Source: Amycolatopsis sp. MtRt-6 | GTDB lineage: Bacteria > Actinomycetota > Actinomycetes > Mycobacteriales > Pseudonocardiaceae | Length of the DNA stretch: 64,000 nucleotides | Assembly: GCF_017308975.1 (NCBI RefSeq) | Contig: NZ_JADWPD010000033.1 | Span: 1 to 64,000, forward strand | Direction of reading: 5' to 3' | In this document: one piece after another, positions 26,706-34,240 of the stretch | Layout of the letters: the number at the start of each line of letters is the position of its first letter | Position numbering within the stretch: the stretch's first letter is position 1 | Made by a program: the position numbers and the translations under genes | The notes under the pieces: model-generated | Told to the model about the DNA's origin: nothing | Databases searched by the model: none | The model's input: the letters and a program-made list of their open reading frames with translations, nothing else

Positions 26706-29168
26706 TCACCGCACGACGAGCACCGTGTGCGTGCCGCCGGAAACCGTCAGCGGGCCCGCGGTCCGCACCGCACGGCCGTCCAGCAGCACGAGACGACCCG
26801 AAGGCACCACCAGCGACCCGGACGTCCCCCGCGGCGCCGTCACCGTCAACGAGAACACCGAACCCTGCTGCGACCACGAAGCCGACAACGTGCCCTTCGG
26901 CGTCGGCACCGCTCCGCGCGCCCACGAGACCGAGCCCGGGTGCGGCGCCACCGTCCAGGTCGCGAAGCCCGGCGACGTCGGCGAGACGCCCAGCAGCTCG
27001 TTCGTCAGCGCCGGCACGACGCCGGTCGACCAGCCGTGCGCGGCCGACGTGTAGCCCTGCTGGTAGTGCGAGCCGCCCTCGCCGATGCCCTCCCACGCCG
27101 TGATTCCCGGGTCGTGCGTGGCCATCCAGCCGTACATCCGCTTGATCTGGTCGATCGCGGACGCCGTCTGCCCGGTCCGGAACCGCGCCTGCAGCTCGGG
27201 GAACGACGTGAACGCGTACACGCGCTTCGTGCCGTCGCCCACCAACGTGTCGTTGTCCATGAACGGGTTCCCGTACGGCAACGCGCCCGCCGCGAGCCGC
27301 GCCAGCGCCGAAGCAGCCTGCGCGGGCGAAGCGATGCCGGCGAGGATCGCGTGGCTGTTGCCGTCCTGGCCGTGGCGCACCGGGCCCGTCGCCGAGTCGA
27401 GGTACGCGCCCGCCGCCGGGTCCCACAGGTACTGGTTCACGGCCGCGGAGACGCCCGAAGCCCGCGAAAGCCACCGGTCCGCGTCGGCCGGGTGCCCCGT
27501 CGCGCGCGCCAGACCCGCAGCGCCCTGAAGCGCCCGGACGTACAACGCGTTGTAGTACGTCACTTCGCCCGTGCGCGGCAGGAACGCGTAGTCGCCGTAG
27601 CCGCCTGTGCCGTTGAGGCCCTTCGCGAGCAACCCGCGCGAATCAGTCACCGACGGGTACCACGTGTCGAGCGTCTTCACGAGGTGCGGGTAGTACGAAG
27701 CCGCGTACGCGGTGTCGCCCGTGTAGAGCACGTAGTCCCAGCTCGACGTCACCCACCAGAGCGGATAGTCGAACAGCGGCAGCGTGTAGTTGTTGATCGA
27801 CGCGGGCGGGATCCAGCCGTCCGCCCGCTGGTGGTCGGCGAGATCGGCGAGCACATTCCGAGCCGCCGTGCCGTCCTGGTGCGTCAGGTACTGCGTCAGG
27901 CCGGACACCGCGACGTCGCCGACGTACGGGTCCCGGTCGCGCTTCGCGCCGTCGTGCAGCACCAGCTTCCCGTCCAGCGACGGCGAGAAGGCGCCGCGAG
28001 GGTCCACATCGGACTCACGGAAGGTGTCCATGCCCAGCTCGTTCGTGTACGACGCCGCGTACCAGTACTTGTTCAGGTCTTCGTCGGACGACTCGAACCA
28101 CCCGCGGTAGGTCGACGGCGTGCCGAGGAACGGCGTGAAGTCGAGCGAGACGCCGCTGACGCGCACCTCGCCGGAGGGCTGGGCGAGCGGCGCGTCCGAC
28201 GCCAGCGCGTCGAGGCTGATCCGCAGGTAGCGGAAGCCGTGCAGGCCGTCCGCGCAGACCTGCGTCCCGGACGCGCAGCCCTGGGTGTCGCGCCACACGG
28301 TCGGCGTCGCCGGCACGGCGAACTGGTCGGTGCCCGGCCCGCCGGAGAAGTCCGAGCGGGTGAAGTCGGAGCGTTCGCCCAGGTACTGGAGGGTTTCCGA
28401 GAACGCGAGCCGGACGCCCGGCCGGTTCGCCGACGCGCCCGCGAACGCGATCTTCGGGTACCCGGCGACGACCTTGCCGAAGTCGACGACGGCGCTCGGC
28501 ACCGGCGGGTCGGCGACCAGGCCGGGCCACACCTCGGCGACCCGGCTGAACTCGCCGGACGGGGTGTTCTGGTCCTTGGTCACGGTGATCCGCACCTGCG
28601 CGGTCGTCACCGGCCGGTCGAAGGTGACCGCGCGCTGCACGGCCGTGTTGCCGCTGACCGTGGCGGCCACCCGCCACAGGCCGCCGTCCAGCACCTCGAC
28701 CGTGAAGTCCTGCGGCACGCCGTCCACATTGGACATCACAGTCACGCCGGGCAGCGCGACCGGCGCGCCCGCGGTGATCGTCAGGACGTCGGGATAGGCG
28801 CCGATCGTGTCGTCGTTCCAGAACGTCTCGGTGTTGCCGTCGATCGCGTTGCCGGGGTCGTAGGTCCGGGGTTGCCCGTTCCCGCCGTTGTTCGGCGCGT
28901 GGAACGACGACGCGGCCGCGGTGGTGCCGGCGGGCCACGCCGGCTTCGGCGGCGGCGCCTGCCGCTTGAACGTCGCCACGCCCCGGCCGAGCAGGCCGTT
29001 CGGGTTCGTGACGTCACCGGTGGTGGACAGCACCCGCACCGGCCGGACGTCCCGGCTCGAGGGTGCGACGACGTACTTCTGCCAGCCGGGCGCGGCGCCG
29101 GCGGGCGCGGCCACCACACCGCTCGCCACCAGCACCGTGACCGGCAGGATTGCTCTGAGCCACTTCAT
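26706..29168 (-). CDS. Secreted GH78-like glycoside hydrolase (alpha-L-rhamnosidase type)
   Basis: An 820-residue protein with a Sec signal peptide (AILPVTVLVASGVVAAPAGA, cleavage after about residue 25). Residues about 85-215 form a discoidin/CBM-like beta sandwich (AIDGNTETFWNDDTIG). The large six-hairpin catalytic domain (about 350-720) includes GMDTFRESDVDPRGAFSPSL, LFDYPLWWVTSSWDYVLYTG and GWMATHDPGITAWEGIGEG with acidic residues placed as in GH78, and a C-terminal beta domain follows. It probably releases rhamnose or a related sugar from plant polysaccharide outside the cell. A LacI-type palindrome lies 19 bases before the ATG, so sugar-dependent repression is likely. Confidence 0.85.
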   Translation of the reverse strand: MKWLRAILPVTVLVASGVVAAPAGAAPGWQKYVVAPSSRDVRPVRVLSTTGDVTNPNGLLGRGVATFKRQAPPPKPAWPAGTTAAASSFHAPNNGGNGQPRTYDPGNAIDGNTETFWNDDTIGAYPDVLTITAGAPVALPGVTVMSNVDGVPQDFTVEVLDGGLWRVAATVSGNTAVQRAVTFDRPVTTAQVRITVTKDQNTPSGEFSRVAEVWPGLVADPPVPSAVVDFGKVVAGYPKIAFAGASANRPGVRLAFSETLQYLGERSDFTRSDFSGGPGTDQFAVPATPTVWRDTQGCASGTQVCADGLHGFRYLRISLDALASDAPLAQPSGEVRVSGVSLDFTPFLGTPSTYRGWFESSDEDLNKYWYAASYTNELGMDTFRESDVDPRGAFSPSLDGKLVLHDGAKRDRDPYVGDVAVSGLTQYLTHQDGTAARNVLADLADHQRADGWIPPASINNYTLPLFDYPLWWVTSSWDYVLYTGDTAYAASYYPHLVKTLDTWYPSVTDSRGLLAKGLNGTGGYGDYAFLPRTGEVTYYNALYVRALQGAAGLARATGHPADADRWLSRASGVSAAVNQYLWDPAAGAYLDSATGPVRHGQDGNSHAILAGIASPAQAASALARLAAGALPYGNPFMDNDTLVGDGTKRVYAFTSFPELQARFRTGQTASAIDQIKRMYGWMATHDPGITAWEGIGEGGSHYQQGYTSAAHGWSTGVVPALTNELLGVSPTSPGFATWTVAPHPGSVSWARGAVPTPKGTLSASWSQQGSVFSLTVTAPRGTSGSLVVPSGRLVLLDGRAVRTAGPLTVSGGTHTVLVVR

Positions 29169-29184
29169 CGAGGCCTCCGCAGGG

Positions 29185-29203
29185 CGTTGAATCGTTTCAA
29201 ACG
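29185..29203. promoter_or_regulatory. LacI-type operator upstream of the glycosidase gene
   Basis: The sequence CGTTGAATCGTTTCAAACG contains TTGAA (29187-29191) and TTCAA (29196-29200) as inverted half-sites around TCGT. This is the usual form of LacI/GalR-family operators in actinobacterial carbohydrate genes. It lies 17-35 bases upstream of the start at 29168. No LacI gene is in this window, so the repressor must be elsewhere. Confidence 0.6.
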
Positions 29204-29292
29204 CTGAGCTGAGCTTCAGGCTGCGGGAGCGGTGCCAACGATGTCAACGAACCGGGCACATCCTGTCCGGCAGGACAACCCGGGTGGCGGCG

Positions 29293-29922
29293 TCAGCCGG
29301 CGCCGGAGATGAACCCGCGGACGGAGTTCGCGACGAGCTCCACGGCGATGGCCGCGAGCAGCAGGCCGGCCACCTTGGCCAGCAGCGTGATGCCGCTTTC
29401 CTTGATCAGCCGGATGACGAGGCCGGAGTAGCGCATGCAGAGGTAGATCACGAAGTGCGTGGTGACGATCGCCAGCGCCAGGGCGATGTACGCGCCGACG
29501 TGCCCATCTGCCTGCCGGACGAACACGATGGTGGCGGCGATCGCGCCGGGCCCGGCCAGCAGCGGCGTGCCGAGCGGCACGAGGGCGACGTTGACGTCTT
29601 CGGCCGCCGCCTCGGGCTCGTGGCCGTTGCTGGTGAGCAGCTGCAGCGCGATCAGCAGGAGCAGCAGCCCGCCCGCGCCCTGCAGCGCGGGGATGCCGAT
29701 GCCGAGGTAGGACAGGATCGCCTGGCCGGCGATCGCGAACAGGCTGATGACCAGCAGCGACACCAGCACGGCCTGCCGGGCGGCGCGCGCCCGGGTCGCC
29801 ATCGGCTTGCGGCCGACGAGGCTCAGGAACACCGGTACGGTGCCGGGCGGGTCCATGATGACGATCAAGGTGATCGTCGCGCTCATGAAGAGCTTCGCGT
29901 CGAAGACGTCGGCGAGCGCCAT
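29293..29922 (-). CDS. MarC-family integral membrane protein
   Basis: A 209-residue protein with six predicted membrane helices (LFMSATITLIVIMDPPGTVP, AVLVSLLVISLFAIAGQAIL, GAGGLLLLLIALQLLTS, LLAGPGAIAATIVFVRQ, YIALALAIVTTHFVIYL, LLAKVAGLLLAAIAVELVA). The MDPPGTVPVFLSL and GTPLLAGPGAIA motifs define the MarC/UPF0056 family, whose transport function is not established. The start is ATG 29922, one base after the stop of the upstream PHP gene, so the two form an operon. Confidence 0.93.
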   Translation of the reverse strand: MALADVFDAKLFMSATITLIVIMDPPGTVPVFLSLVGRKPMATRARAARQAVLVSLLVISLFAIAGQAILSYLGIGIPALQGAGGLLLLLIALQLLTSNGHEPEAAAEDVNVALVPLGTPLLAGPGAIAATIVFVRQADGHVGAYIALALAIVTTHFVIYLCMRYSGLVIRLIKESGITLLAKVAGLLLAAIAVELVANSVRGFISGAG

Positions 29923-29923
29923 G

Positions 29924-30796
29924 TCAGCCCTTCACGACTTGGAAGCCCGTGGCGCGCGACATGAGCTCCTCGAACTGCCCGGGATCGGTGGTGCACTCGC
30001 CGAGTTTGATCGTCTTGTTCGTGCCGTGGTAGTCGCTGGATCCGGTGACCAGCAGGCCGAGCTCGCCGGCCAGCTCGCGGGTGCGGGCCCGCGTCGGCGC
30101 GTCGTGGTTGGGGTGGTCGGCCTCGACGCCGGTGAGCCCGCGCGCGGCCAGGCCGGCGAGGGTGTCCTCGCTGATGGTGGCGCCGCGGCTGAAGGCGAAG
30201 GGGTGCGCGACGACGGTGACGCCGCCGGCCGCGGTGATCATGTCGATGGCTTCTTCGACGGGCGTGTCGCGCCGGGCGACGTAGTAGCCGCGGCGGGGGC
30301 TGAGGTAGTCGGCGAAGGCCTCGTCGACGGACTTGACCAGCCCCGCGCGGACCAGCGCCTGCGCCAGGTGGGGGCGGCCGGGCGGGGAGTCCTCGGGCAG
30401 CAGGCCGAAGATTTCGTCGGCGTCGATCGGCAGGCCGTCGGCGGCCATCCGCTCGGCCATCCGCCGCAGCCGGGTGCGGCGCTCGAGCCGCAGCCGGGTC
30501 TGCTCGGTGACGACGGCTTCCGACGTCGGGTCGAAGAGGTAGGCGAGCAGGTGGACGCTGATCTGCCGGCCGGTCTCGGGGTCGATCGACACCGTGGAGA
30601 GCTCGGCGCCGGGGACCAGGGTCAGGCCGGACGACACCGCTTCGGAGGCGGGCGCCCAGCCCGCGGTGGTGTCGTGGTCGGTGATCGCGACGACGTCGAG
30701 CCCGGCTCTCGCGGCCGCGGCGACGAGCCCGGCCGGCGTGTCGGTGCCGTCGGAAGCGGTGGAATGGGCGTGCAGGTCGATGCGCATCGTGTCCAT
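29924..30796 (-). CDS. PHP-domain metal-dependent phosphoesterase
   Basis: A 290-residue PHP protein with the metal-ligand motifs in order: DLHAHSTASDGT (residue 7 on), ITDHDTTAGW, PGAELST, VVAHPF, GVEADHPNHD and SGSSDYHG. This matches the TrpH/YciV-type single-domain enzymes, which act as 3',5'-nucleoside bisphosphate phosphatases or 5'-3' RNA/DNA exonucleases. The start is taken at 30796 (MDTMRIDLHAHS); the ATG four codons in is equally possible. It is followed after 1 base by marC. Confidence 0.93.
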   Translation of the reverse strand: MDTMRIDLHAHSTASDGTDTPAGLVAAAARAGLDVVAITDHDTTAGWAPASEAVSSGLTLVPGAELSTVSIDPETGRQISVHLLAYLFDPTSEAVVTEQTRLRLERRTRLRRMAERMAADGLPIDADEIFGLLPEDSPPGRPHLAQALVRAGLVKSVDEAFADYLSPRRGYYVARRDTPVEEAIDMITAAGGVTVVAHPFAFSRGATISEDTLAGLAARGLTGVEADHPNHDAPTRARTRELAGELGLLVTGSSDYHGTNKTIKLGECTTDPGQFEELMSRATGFQVVKG

Positions 30797-30834
30797 TGTC
30801 GACGATGCGCTGGGTCACACGCGCGGCGGGACTC

Positions 30835-31395
30835 CTACCCGACCGGCTTCTTCCCGCGGGCGGCCCGCTGGGCCTTGATCATGGAGAAGCGTTCGGCCTG
30901 CTTCTGCTTGTCGCCGAAGACCAGCTCCGAGATCGTGTCGTAGAACTCTTCGGGCCGCGGCAGGAAGTCGATCTTGTTCAGCGCCTGGATCTGACCGGCG
31001 GACTCGACGACCATCGTGCCGTAGCCCATCATGCGGCCGGTCGCCGTGCGGACGTAGCTGAGGTCGGTGACCTTGCTGATCGGCATCATGAGCACCTTGG
31101 TGGTGAACACCCCGGTGGTCATGACGAACCGCTTGTCGGTGACCACCAGGCGCTCGACCCACCACTCCATCACCACGTAGGCGAACCGCAGGACGACGAG
31201 CAGCGCGACGTACCAGAGGATGTTCTGGCCGATGTACAGCGCCGGTGGCAGCAGGTAGGACACCAGCACGCAGACGGCCAGCAGCGCGGCCGCCTCGAAG
31301 GTGTCCCACAGCAGCACCGCCCAGTGGCGGCGGATGCGGATGACCCGCCGCTCGGTGTCGAGGAGGTACTCGTCGGGGTCGCGTGGCGCGAACAT
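30835..31395 (-). CDS. PH-domain membrane protein
   Basis: A 186-residue protein with two membrane helices (AAALLAVCVLVSYLLPPALY and ILWYVALLVVLRFAYVVME, residues about 33-76) followed by a bacterial PH domain (ERLVVTDKRFVMTTGVFTTK, MPISKVTDLSYVRTATGRMM, GTMVVESAGQ) and a basic C-terminal helix. The family is common in Actinobacteria, but its role at the membrane is unknown. The start is ATG 31395. A 54-residue membrane peptide gene lies 21 bases upstream on the same strand. The C-terminal KQKQAERFSMIKAQRAARGKK stretch (cut here) could contact nucleic acid or phospholipid. Confidence 0.88.
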   Translation of the reverse strand: MFAPRDPDEYLLDTERRVIRIRRHWAVLLWDTFEAAALLAVCVLVSYLLPPALYIGQNILWYVALLVVLRFAYVVMEWWVERLVVTDKRFVMTTGVFTTKVLMMPISKVTDLSYVRTATGRMMGYGTMVVESAGQIQALNKIDFLPRPEEFYDTISELVFGDKQKQAERFSMIKAQRAARGKKPVG

Positions 31396-31416
31396 GGTTC
31401 GAGGGTAACCCCGCGA

Positions 31417-31581
31417 TCAGCCCTTGAACACGTTGCTGACGAAGGTGATCACCGATTCGGCCGAGCTACGGAGGAAGTCGATGATGTTGCCGACGAGGCC
31501 GGCGGCCTGCCCAGGCTGGGCGATGACGAAGAACAGCACCAACGCGATACCGGCGAGGCCCGCAATCTTCTTCACGTTCAC
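31417..31581 (-). CDS. 54-residue membrane microprotein upstream of the PH-domain gene
   Basis: A short gene with one hydrophobic segment (IAGLAGIALVLFFVIAQPG) followed by an amphipathic tail (GNIIDFLRSSAESVITFVSN). The start is taken as GTG 31579-31581; further in-frame codons up to 31644 (TTG and others) are rich in Arg/Cys and look non-coding. The composition and the invariant-looking AQPGQAAG turn suggest a real conserved actinobacterial microprotein, perhaps membrane-inserted with the tail along the membrane. It is in tandem with the PH-domain gene, 21 bases apart. Confidence 0.7.
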   Translation of the reverse strand: MNVKKIAGLAGIALVLFFVIAQPGQAAGLVGNIIDFLRSSAESVITFVSNVFKG

Positions 31582-31767
31582 CGCGATCAAATCCCGTCTC
31601 TTACGGTGACACCGGACAACAGCAGTTTCTACGTTGTACCGCACTGAACAGGCACAGGGGAGGTAAGTCCCGCGCTTGGGTCAGCACGCGGTCCGAAGTG
31701 TACCGTACGGCTACTCTCCGTGTACAGGACATCGGTTTTCAACTCGGTTACGTCTACCCTTCGGGAC

Positions 31768-32181
31768 ATGGAGGGCTTGACCAGCACCACGATCCGCTGT
31801 GTCGGCGGGGTCGCGTTCGACCCGCACGGCCGTTTGCTGCTCATCCGGCGCGCGAACGACCCCGGTTCGGGTCAATGGTCGCTGCCGGGCGGCCGAGTCG
31901 AACCGGGCGAAACGGACAAGGAGGCCGTGGTCCGCGAGGTTTTCGAGGAGACCGGCCTCGACGTGATTCCGGGCACACTGGTGGGCTCGGTGCGGCGGGG
32001 GCCGTTCGAGATCTTCGACTACGCCTGCGAGGTGCGGGGCGGCGTTCTCACGGCTGGTGATGACGCGTCGGAGGCCCGCTGGTCCGATGCGGCGGACCTT
32101 GCCGCGTTGGAGGCCGGTGGAGAGTTGGTGGAGCTGCTTTTTGTGACGCTGCGTGAGTGGGGGGCTTTGCCGCGGGCCTGA
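31768..32181 (+). CDS. Nudix hydrolase (MutT-like)
   Basis: A 137-residue Nudix protein. The Nudix box is complete: GGRVEPGETDKEAV followed by VREVFEETGLDV, matching Gx5Ex7REUxEExGU. The N-terminal CVGGVAFDPHGRLLLIRRAN and QWSLPGG are typical of ADP-ribose or nucleotide diphosphatases of this subgroup. The start is ATG 31768 (MEGLTSTTIRC); there is no strong ribosome-binding site (GGGAC only), so a leaderless or short-leader mRNA is possible. It is followed by the third 85-bp palindromic element and a convergent DUF2332 gene. Confidence 0.92.
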   Translation: MEGLTSTTIRCVGGVAFDPHGRLLLIRRANDPGSGQWSLPGGRVEPGETDKEAVVREVFEETGLDVIPGTLVGSVRRGPFEIFDYACEVRGGVLTAGDDASEARWSDAADLAALEAGGELVELLFVTLREWGALPRA

Positions 32182-32219
32182 GGCTGCTTCCCAGCCGCCC
32201 GCCACGGCGCAGGTCTCAA

Positions 32220-32304
32220 CCGCCCCAATGTGGCCTTGGTTGCGTTCAACGCACCGAAGGCCGCCTTGGGTGCGTTCAACGCACCGAAGGCCACATTGGG
32301 GCGC
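32220..32304. repeat. 85-bp palindromic intergenic element, copy 3
   Basis: CGCCCCAATGTGGCCTT at 32221-32237 pairs exactly with AAGGCCACATTGGGGCG at 32287-32303. Two internal GTGCGTTCAACGCAC-like units form inner hairpins. The spacing equals that of copies 1 and 2. It lies between the convergent Nudix and DUF2332 genes. Confidence 0.9.
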
Positions 32305-32327
32305 TTGGGGCGGGTGTCGGGGTCTGG

Positions 32328-33422
32328 CTACAACGGCAACCAGGTCATCCGCTGCCCGTGCGGCGCGGTCCGCGCCAGGGCGTGCGCCTCGGCCTTCCCG
32401 TCCTCCCACCGCACCACGCCCAGCGTCGCGAGCCCGTCCGAACCCGCCAGATCCGAACGCCCCGGCAGGACCAACTCCAGCCCGGCCCCGTAGAACTCCT
32501 CCGAAACCCACCACACCGGCCGTGAGGCGGCCAGCGAAGCCAGCTCCGAAACGAACGCCGCCCGTCGCGACGCGGAGAAGTACGCCAAGACGTGGCTGGT
32601 CAGCACCACCAACGGCCCCTCCAGCGACGCAGCTGCCGTCGCCAGGTCGTCGACGCCGTCCCCGGTGATCAACCGCGGGCGGTGGCGCGCCTGCTCGGCC
32701 GCCGCCGTGCGCAGCAACCTGATGCGGTCCGGCTGGTCCGCCCAGACGCAGGCCTCCAGCCAGGCCAGCTCGTCCTCGTCCGACAGGTCCACCGGTGCCC
32801 GGTCCAGCCCCGCCCGGTCGATCAGCGCGAGCTTCTTCGGCAGCTTCGGCACCGTCGCGCCCGGCGCCAGGTCCAGCGCGCAGTGCAAGCCGACCGCCGC
32901 CTTCGCCGGGCCCGCCGTCAGCTGGTCGCCGCCGTCGCACTGGTAGCGGTAGCCGAAGCGGTCCAGGCCCAGCAGCAGCCCCGCGCTGCAGCCGACCTCC
33001 AGCAGCGAGACCTTCCCGCCCGCTTCGCGCGCCGCCCGCGCCACACCCGGGTACAGCAGCGCCGCCCGGCGGACCTCGTTCGTCTGCGTGTACCGCGAGG
33101 CGATCAGCTCCCGCGCCTTCGAAGCGCGGTCCAACAGGAACGACCGGAACAGCGGCCACGTGTCCGAATCCACCCCGTCGAAGCCGCCCAGCGAGGGGTA
33201 GTAGCGAGACAGCGGGTGGATCGGGTCGGCCTGCACCAGGCGGTGCGCCGCCGCCATCAGCAGCGTGCCGCGCACCTCGCCGTCGCGGGCGACCGACAGC
33301 AGGCCGGCGACGTCGTCGTCCGCCGCGGCCCGCAGGGCCAGGTGCTCGTACAGCGGTGAGACCCCGCGGGCCTCCGTTTCCGCGAACGTGCGGAGTATCC
33401 CCTTGATCGCGTCCAGGTCCAT
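32328..33422 (-). CDS. DUF2332 family protein
   Basis: A 364-residue protein of the DUF2332 (PF10094) family. Recognisable blocks are VSPLYEHLALRAAADDDVAG, HPLSRYYPSLGG, LLEVGCSAGLLLGLDRFGYR and VWWVSEEFYG. The LEVGCSAGL segment resembles motif I of SAM-dependent methyltransferases, and a Rossmann-like fold is plausible, but no activity is established. There is no signal or membrane segment. The start is ATG 33422. The MaoC-type gene ends 8 bases upstream on the same strand, so the two are likely cotranscribed. Confidence 0.87.
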   Translation of the reverse strand: MDLDAIKGILRTFAETEARGVSPLYEHLALRAAADDDVAGLLSVARDGEVRGTLLMAAAHRLVQADPIHPLSRYYPSLGGFDGVDSDTWPLFRSFLLDRASKARELIASRYTQTNEVRRAALLYPGVARAAREAGGKVSLLEVGCSAGLLLGLDRFGYRYQCDGGDQLTAGPAKAAVGLHCALDLAPGATVPKLPKKLALIDRAGLDRAPVDLSDEDELAWLEACVWADQPDRIRLLRTAAAEQARHRPRLITGDGVDDLATAAASLEGPLVVLTSHVLAYFSASRRAAFVSELASLAASRPVWWVSEEFYGAGLELVLPGRSDLAGSDGLATLGVVRWEDGKAEAHALARTAPHGQRMTWLPL

Positions 33423-33429
33423 CAGAGCC

Positions 33430-33933
33430 TCATTCGTGCGGCACCGGCCGGCCCGGCTGCTCCCCGCCCCGAGTCTCCCCGTACGACCGCTTCGGCACCA
33501 TCACCTTCCGCCGGAAGGTGCACACGATCAGGCCGTCCTGCTTGTAGCCGCGCGTTTCGACGTACACCACGCCGCGGTCGTCCTTGGACCTCGACGGCGT
33601 CTTGTCGAGCACCTCGGTCTCGCCGTAGATCGTGTCGCCGTGGAACGTCGGCTTGACGTGCTTGAGGGACTCGACCTCGAGGTTCGCGATGGCCTTGCCG
33701 GAGACGTCGGGCACGGACATGCCCAGCAGCAGCGAGTAGACGTAGTTCCCGACGACGACGTTCTTGCCGAAGTCGGTCGTCTCCTCGGCGTAGTGCGCGT
33801 CGAGGTGCAACGGGTGGTGGTTCATCGTGATCAGGCAGAACAGGTGGTCGTCGTATTCGGTGACCGTTTTGCCCGGCCAGTGCTTGTAGACCGCACCGAC
33901 CTCGAACTCCTCGTAGTACCGACCGAACTGCAC
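33430..33933 (-). CDS. MaoC-family hot-dog dehydratase
   Basis: A 167-residue hot-dog-fold protein starting at GTG 33933 with AGGAG upstream. The conserved hydratase segment FCLITMNHHPLHLDAHYAEE contains the His/Asn-His pattern of the MaoC/R-hydratase family, and GNYVYSLLLGMSVPDVSG and KPTFHGDTIYGETEVLDK are characteristic. This subgroup is known from CoA-ester pathways such as the mesaconyl/beta-methylmalyl hydratase relatives. The precise substrate is unknown. It is divergent from corA, with a structured 300-base leader between. Confidence 0.9.
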   Translation of the reverse strand: MQFGRYYEEFEVGAVYKHWPGKTVTEYDDHLFCLITMNHHPLHLDAHYAEETTDFGKNVVVGNYVYSLLLGMSVPDVSGKAIANLEVESLKHVKPTFHGDTIYGETEVLDKTPSRSKDDRGVVYVETRGYKQDGLIVCTFRRKVMVPKRSYGETRGGEQPGRPVPHE

Positions 33934-34060
33934 TCGTCTTCTCCTGTCCGCGTAACACCGCGTGAGGCTGGTACGACACGCATCCGTAGTGAGGAGTACC
34001 CTCAACCATCGGTGTTCGCGCGTCAACGCGAGCCCCGCCACTGTTGCCCCCGGCCCGAAG

Positions 34061-34125
34061 GAGGTGAGGAACCCGATGAGTAGTGGCGATAGTCCGCTCC
34101 CTAGTAGTCCCAGCGTTCCCACCTC
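34061..34125 (+). ncRNA. Candidate structured leader of corA sequestering a ribosome-binding site
   Basis: GAGGTGAGGAAC (34061-34072) can pair with GTTCCCACCTC (34115-34125): 11 base pairs with a single bulged A. The left strand contains the strong ribosome-binding site (AAGGAGGTGAGG) of a 22-codon ORF that begins inside the loop. The arrangement would hide that site when folded. A second hairpin, GGGCGGA/TCCGCCC, lies at 34177-34195 closer to corA. I could not match it to a known riboswitch family. Confidence 0.5.
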
Positions 34126-34144
34126 ACGGGTCGTCTCCAGGTAG
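34076..34144 (+). CDS. 22-residue Pro/Ser-rich leader peptide upstream of corA
   Basis: ATG 34076 follows AAGGAGGTGAGG with good spacing, and the frame ends at TAG 34142-34144, 96 bases before corA. The peptide includes SGDSPLPSSPSVPTSR, so it has an acidic residue followed by closely spaced prolines, as in the MgtL leader peptide that makes translation of the mgtA leader sensitive to Mg2+ in enteric bacteria. It uses five AGT Ser codons, rare in this GC-rich genome. Its third-position GC is lower than in true enzymes, as expected for a regulatory peptide. Similar elements are not known to me before actinobacterial corA genes. Confidence 0.5.
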   Translation: MSSGDSPLPSSPSVPTSRVVSR

Positions 34145-34240
34145 GCCTTCTCACTCCGGAACGCTGGTGTGTCGCCGGGCGGACGCTTTCCGCCCCTGGT
34201 CCGTCGTCTCGCACGACCACGCACGACACCAGGAGATCCC

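Noticed and set aside
26727..29207. An 826-codon plus-strand open frame opposite the GH78-like gene
   Set aside because: The minus strand has a signal peptide, domain order and catalytic motifs, whereas the plus-strand product is Arg/Val-rich low-complexity sequence.
33990..34130. A cobalamin or M-box riboswitch before corA
   Set aside because: A CCGCCACTGTTG segment recalls the cobalamin riboswitch core, but no B12-box-like sequence follows, and the length and pairing do not fit the M-box. Only an SD-masking stem could be supported.
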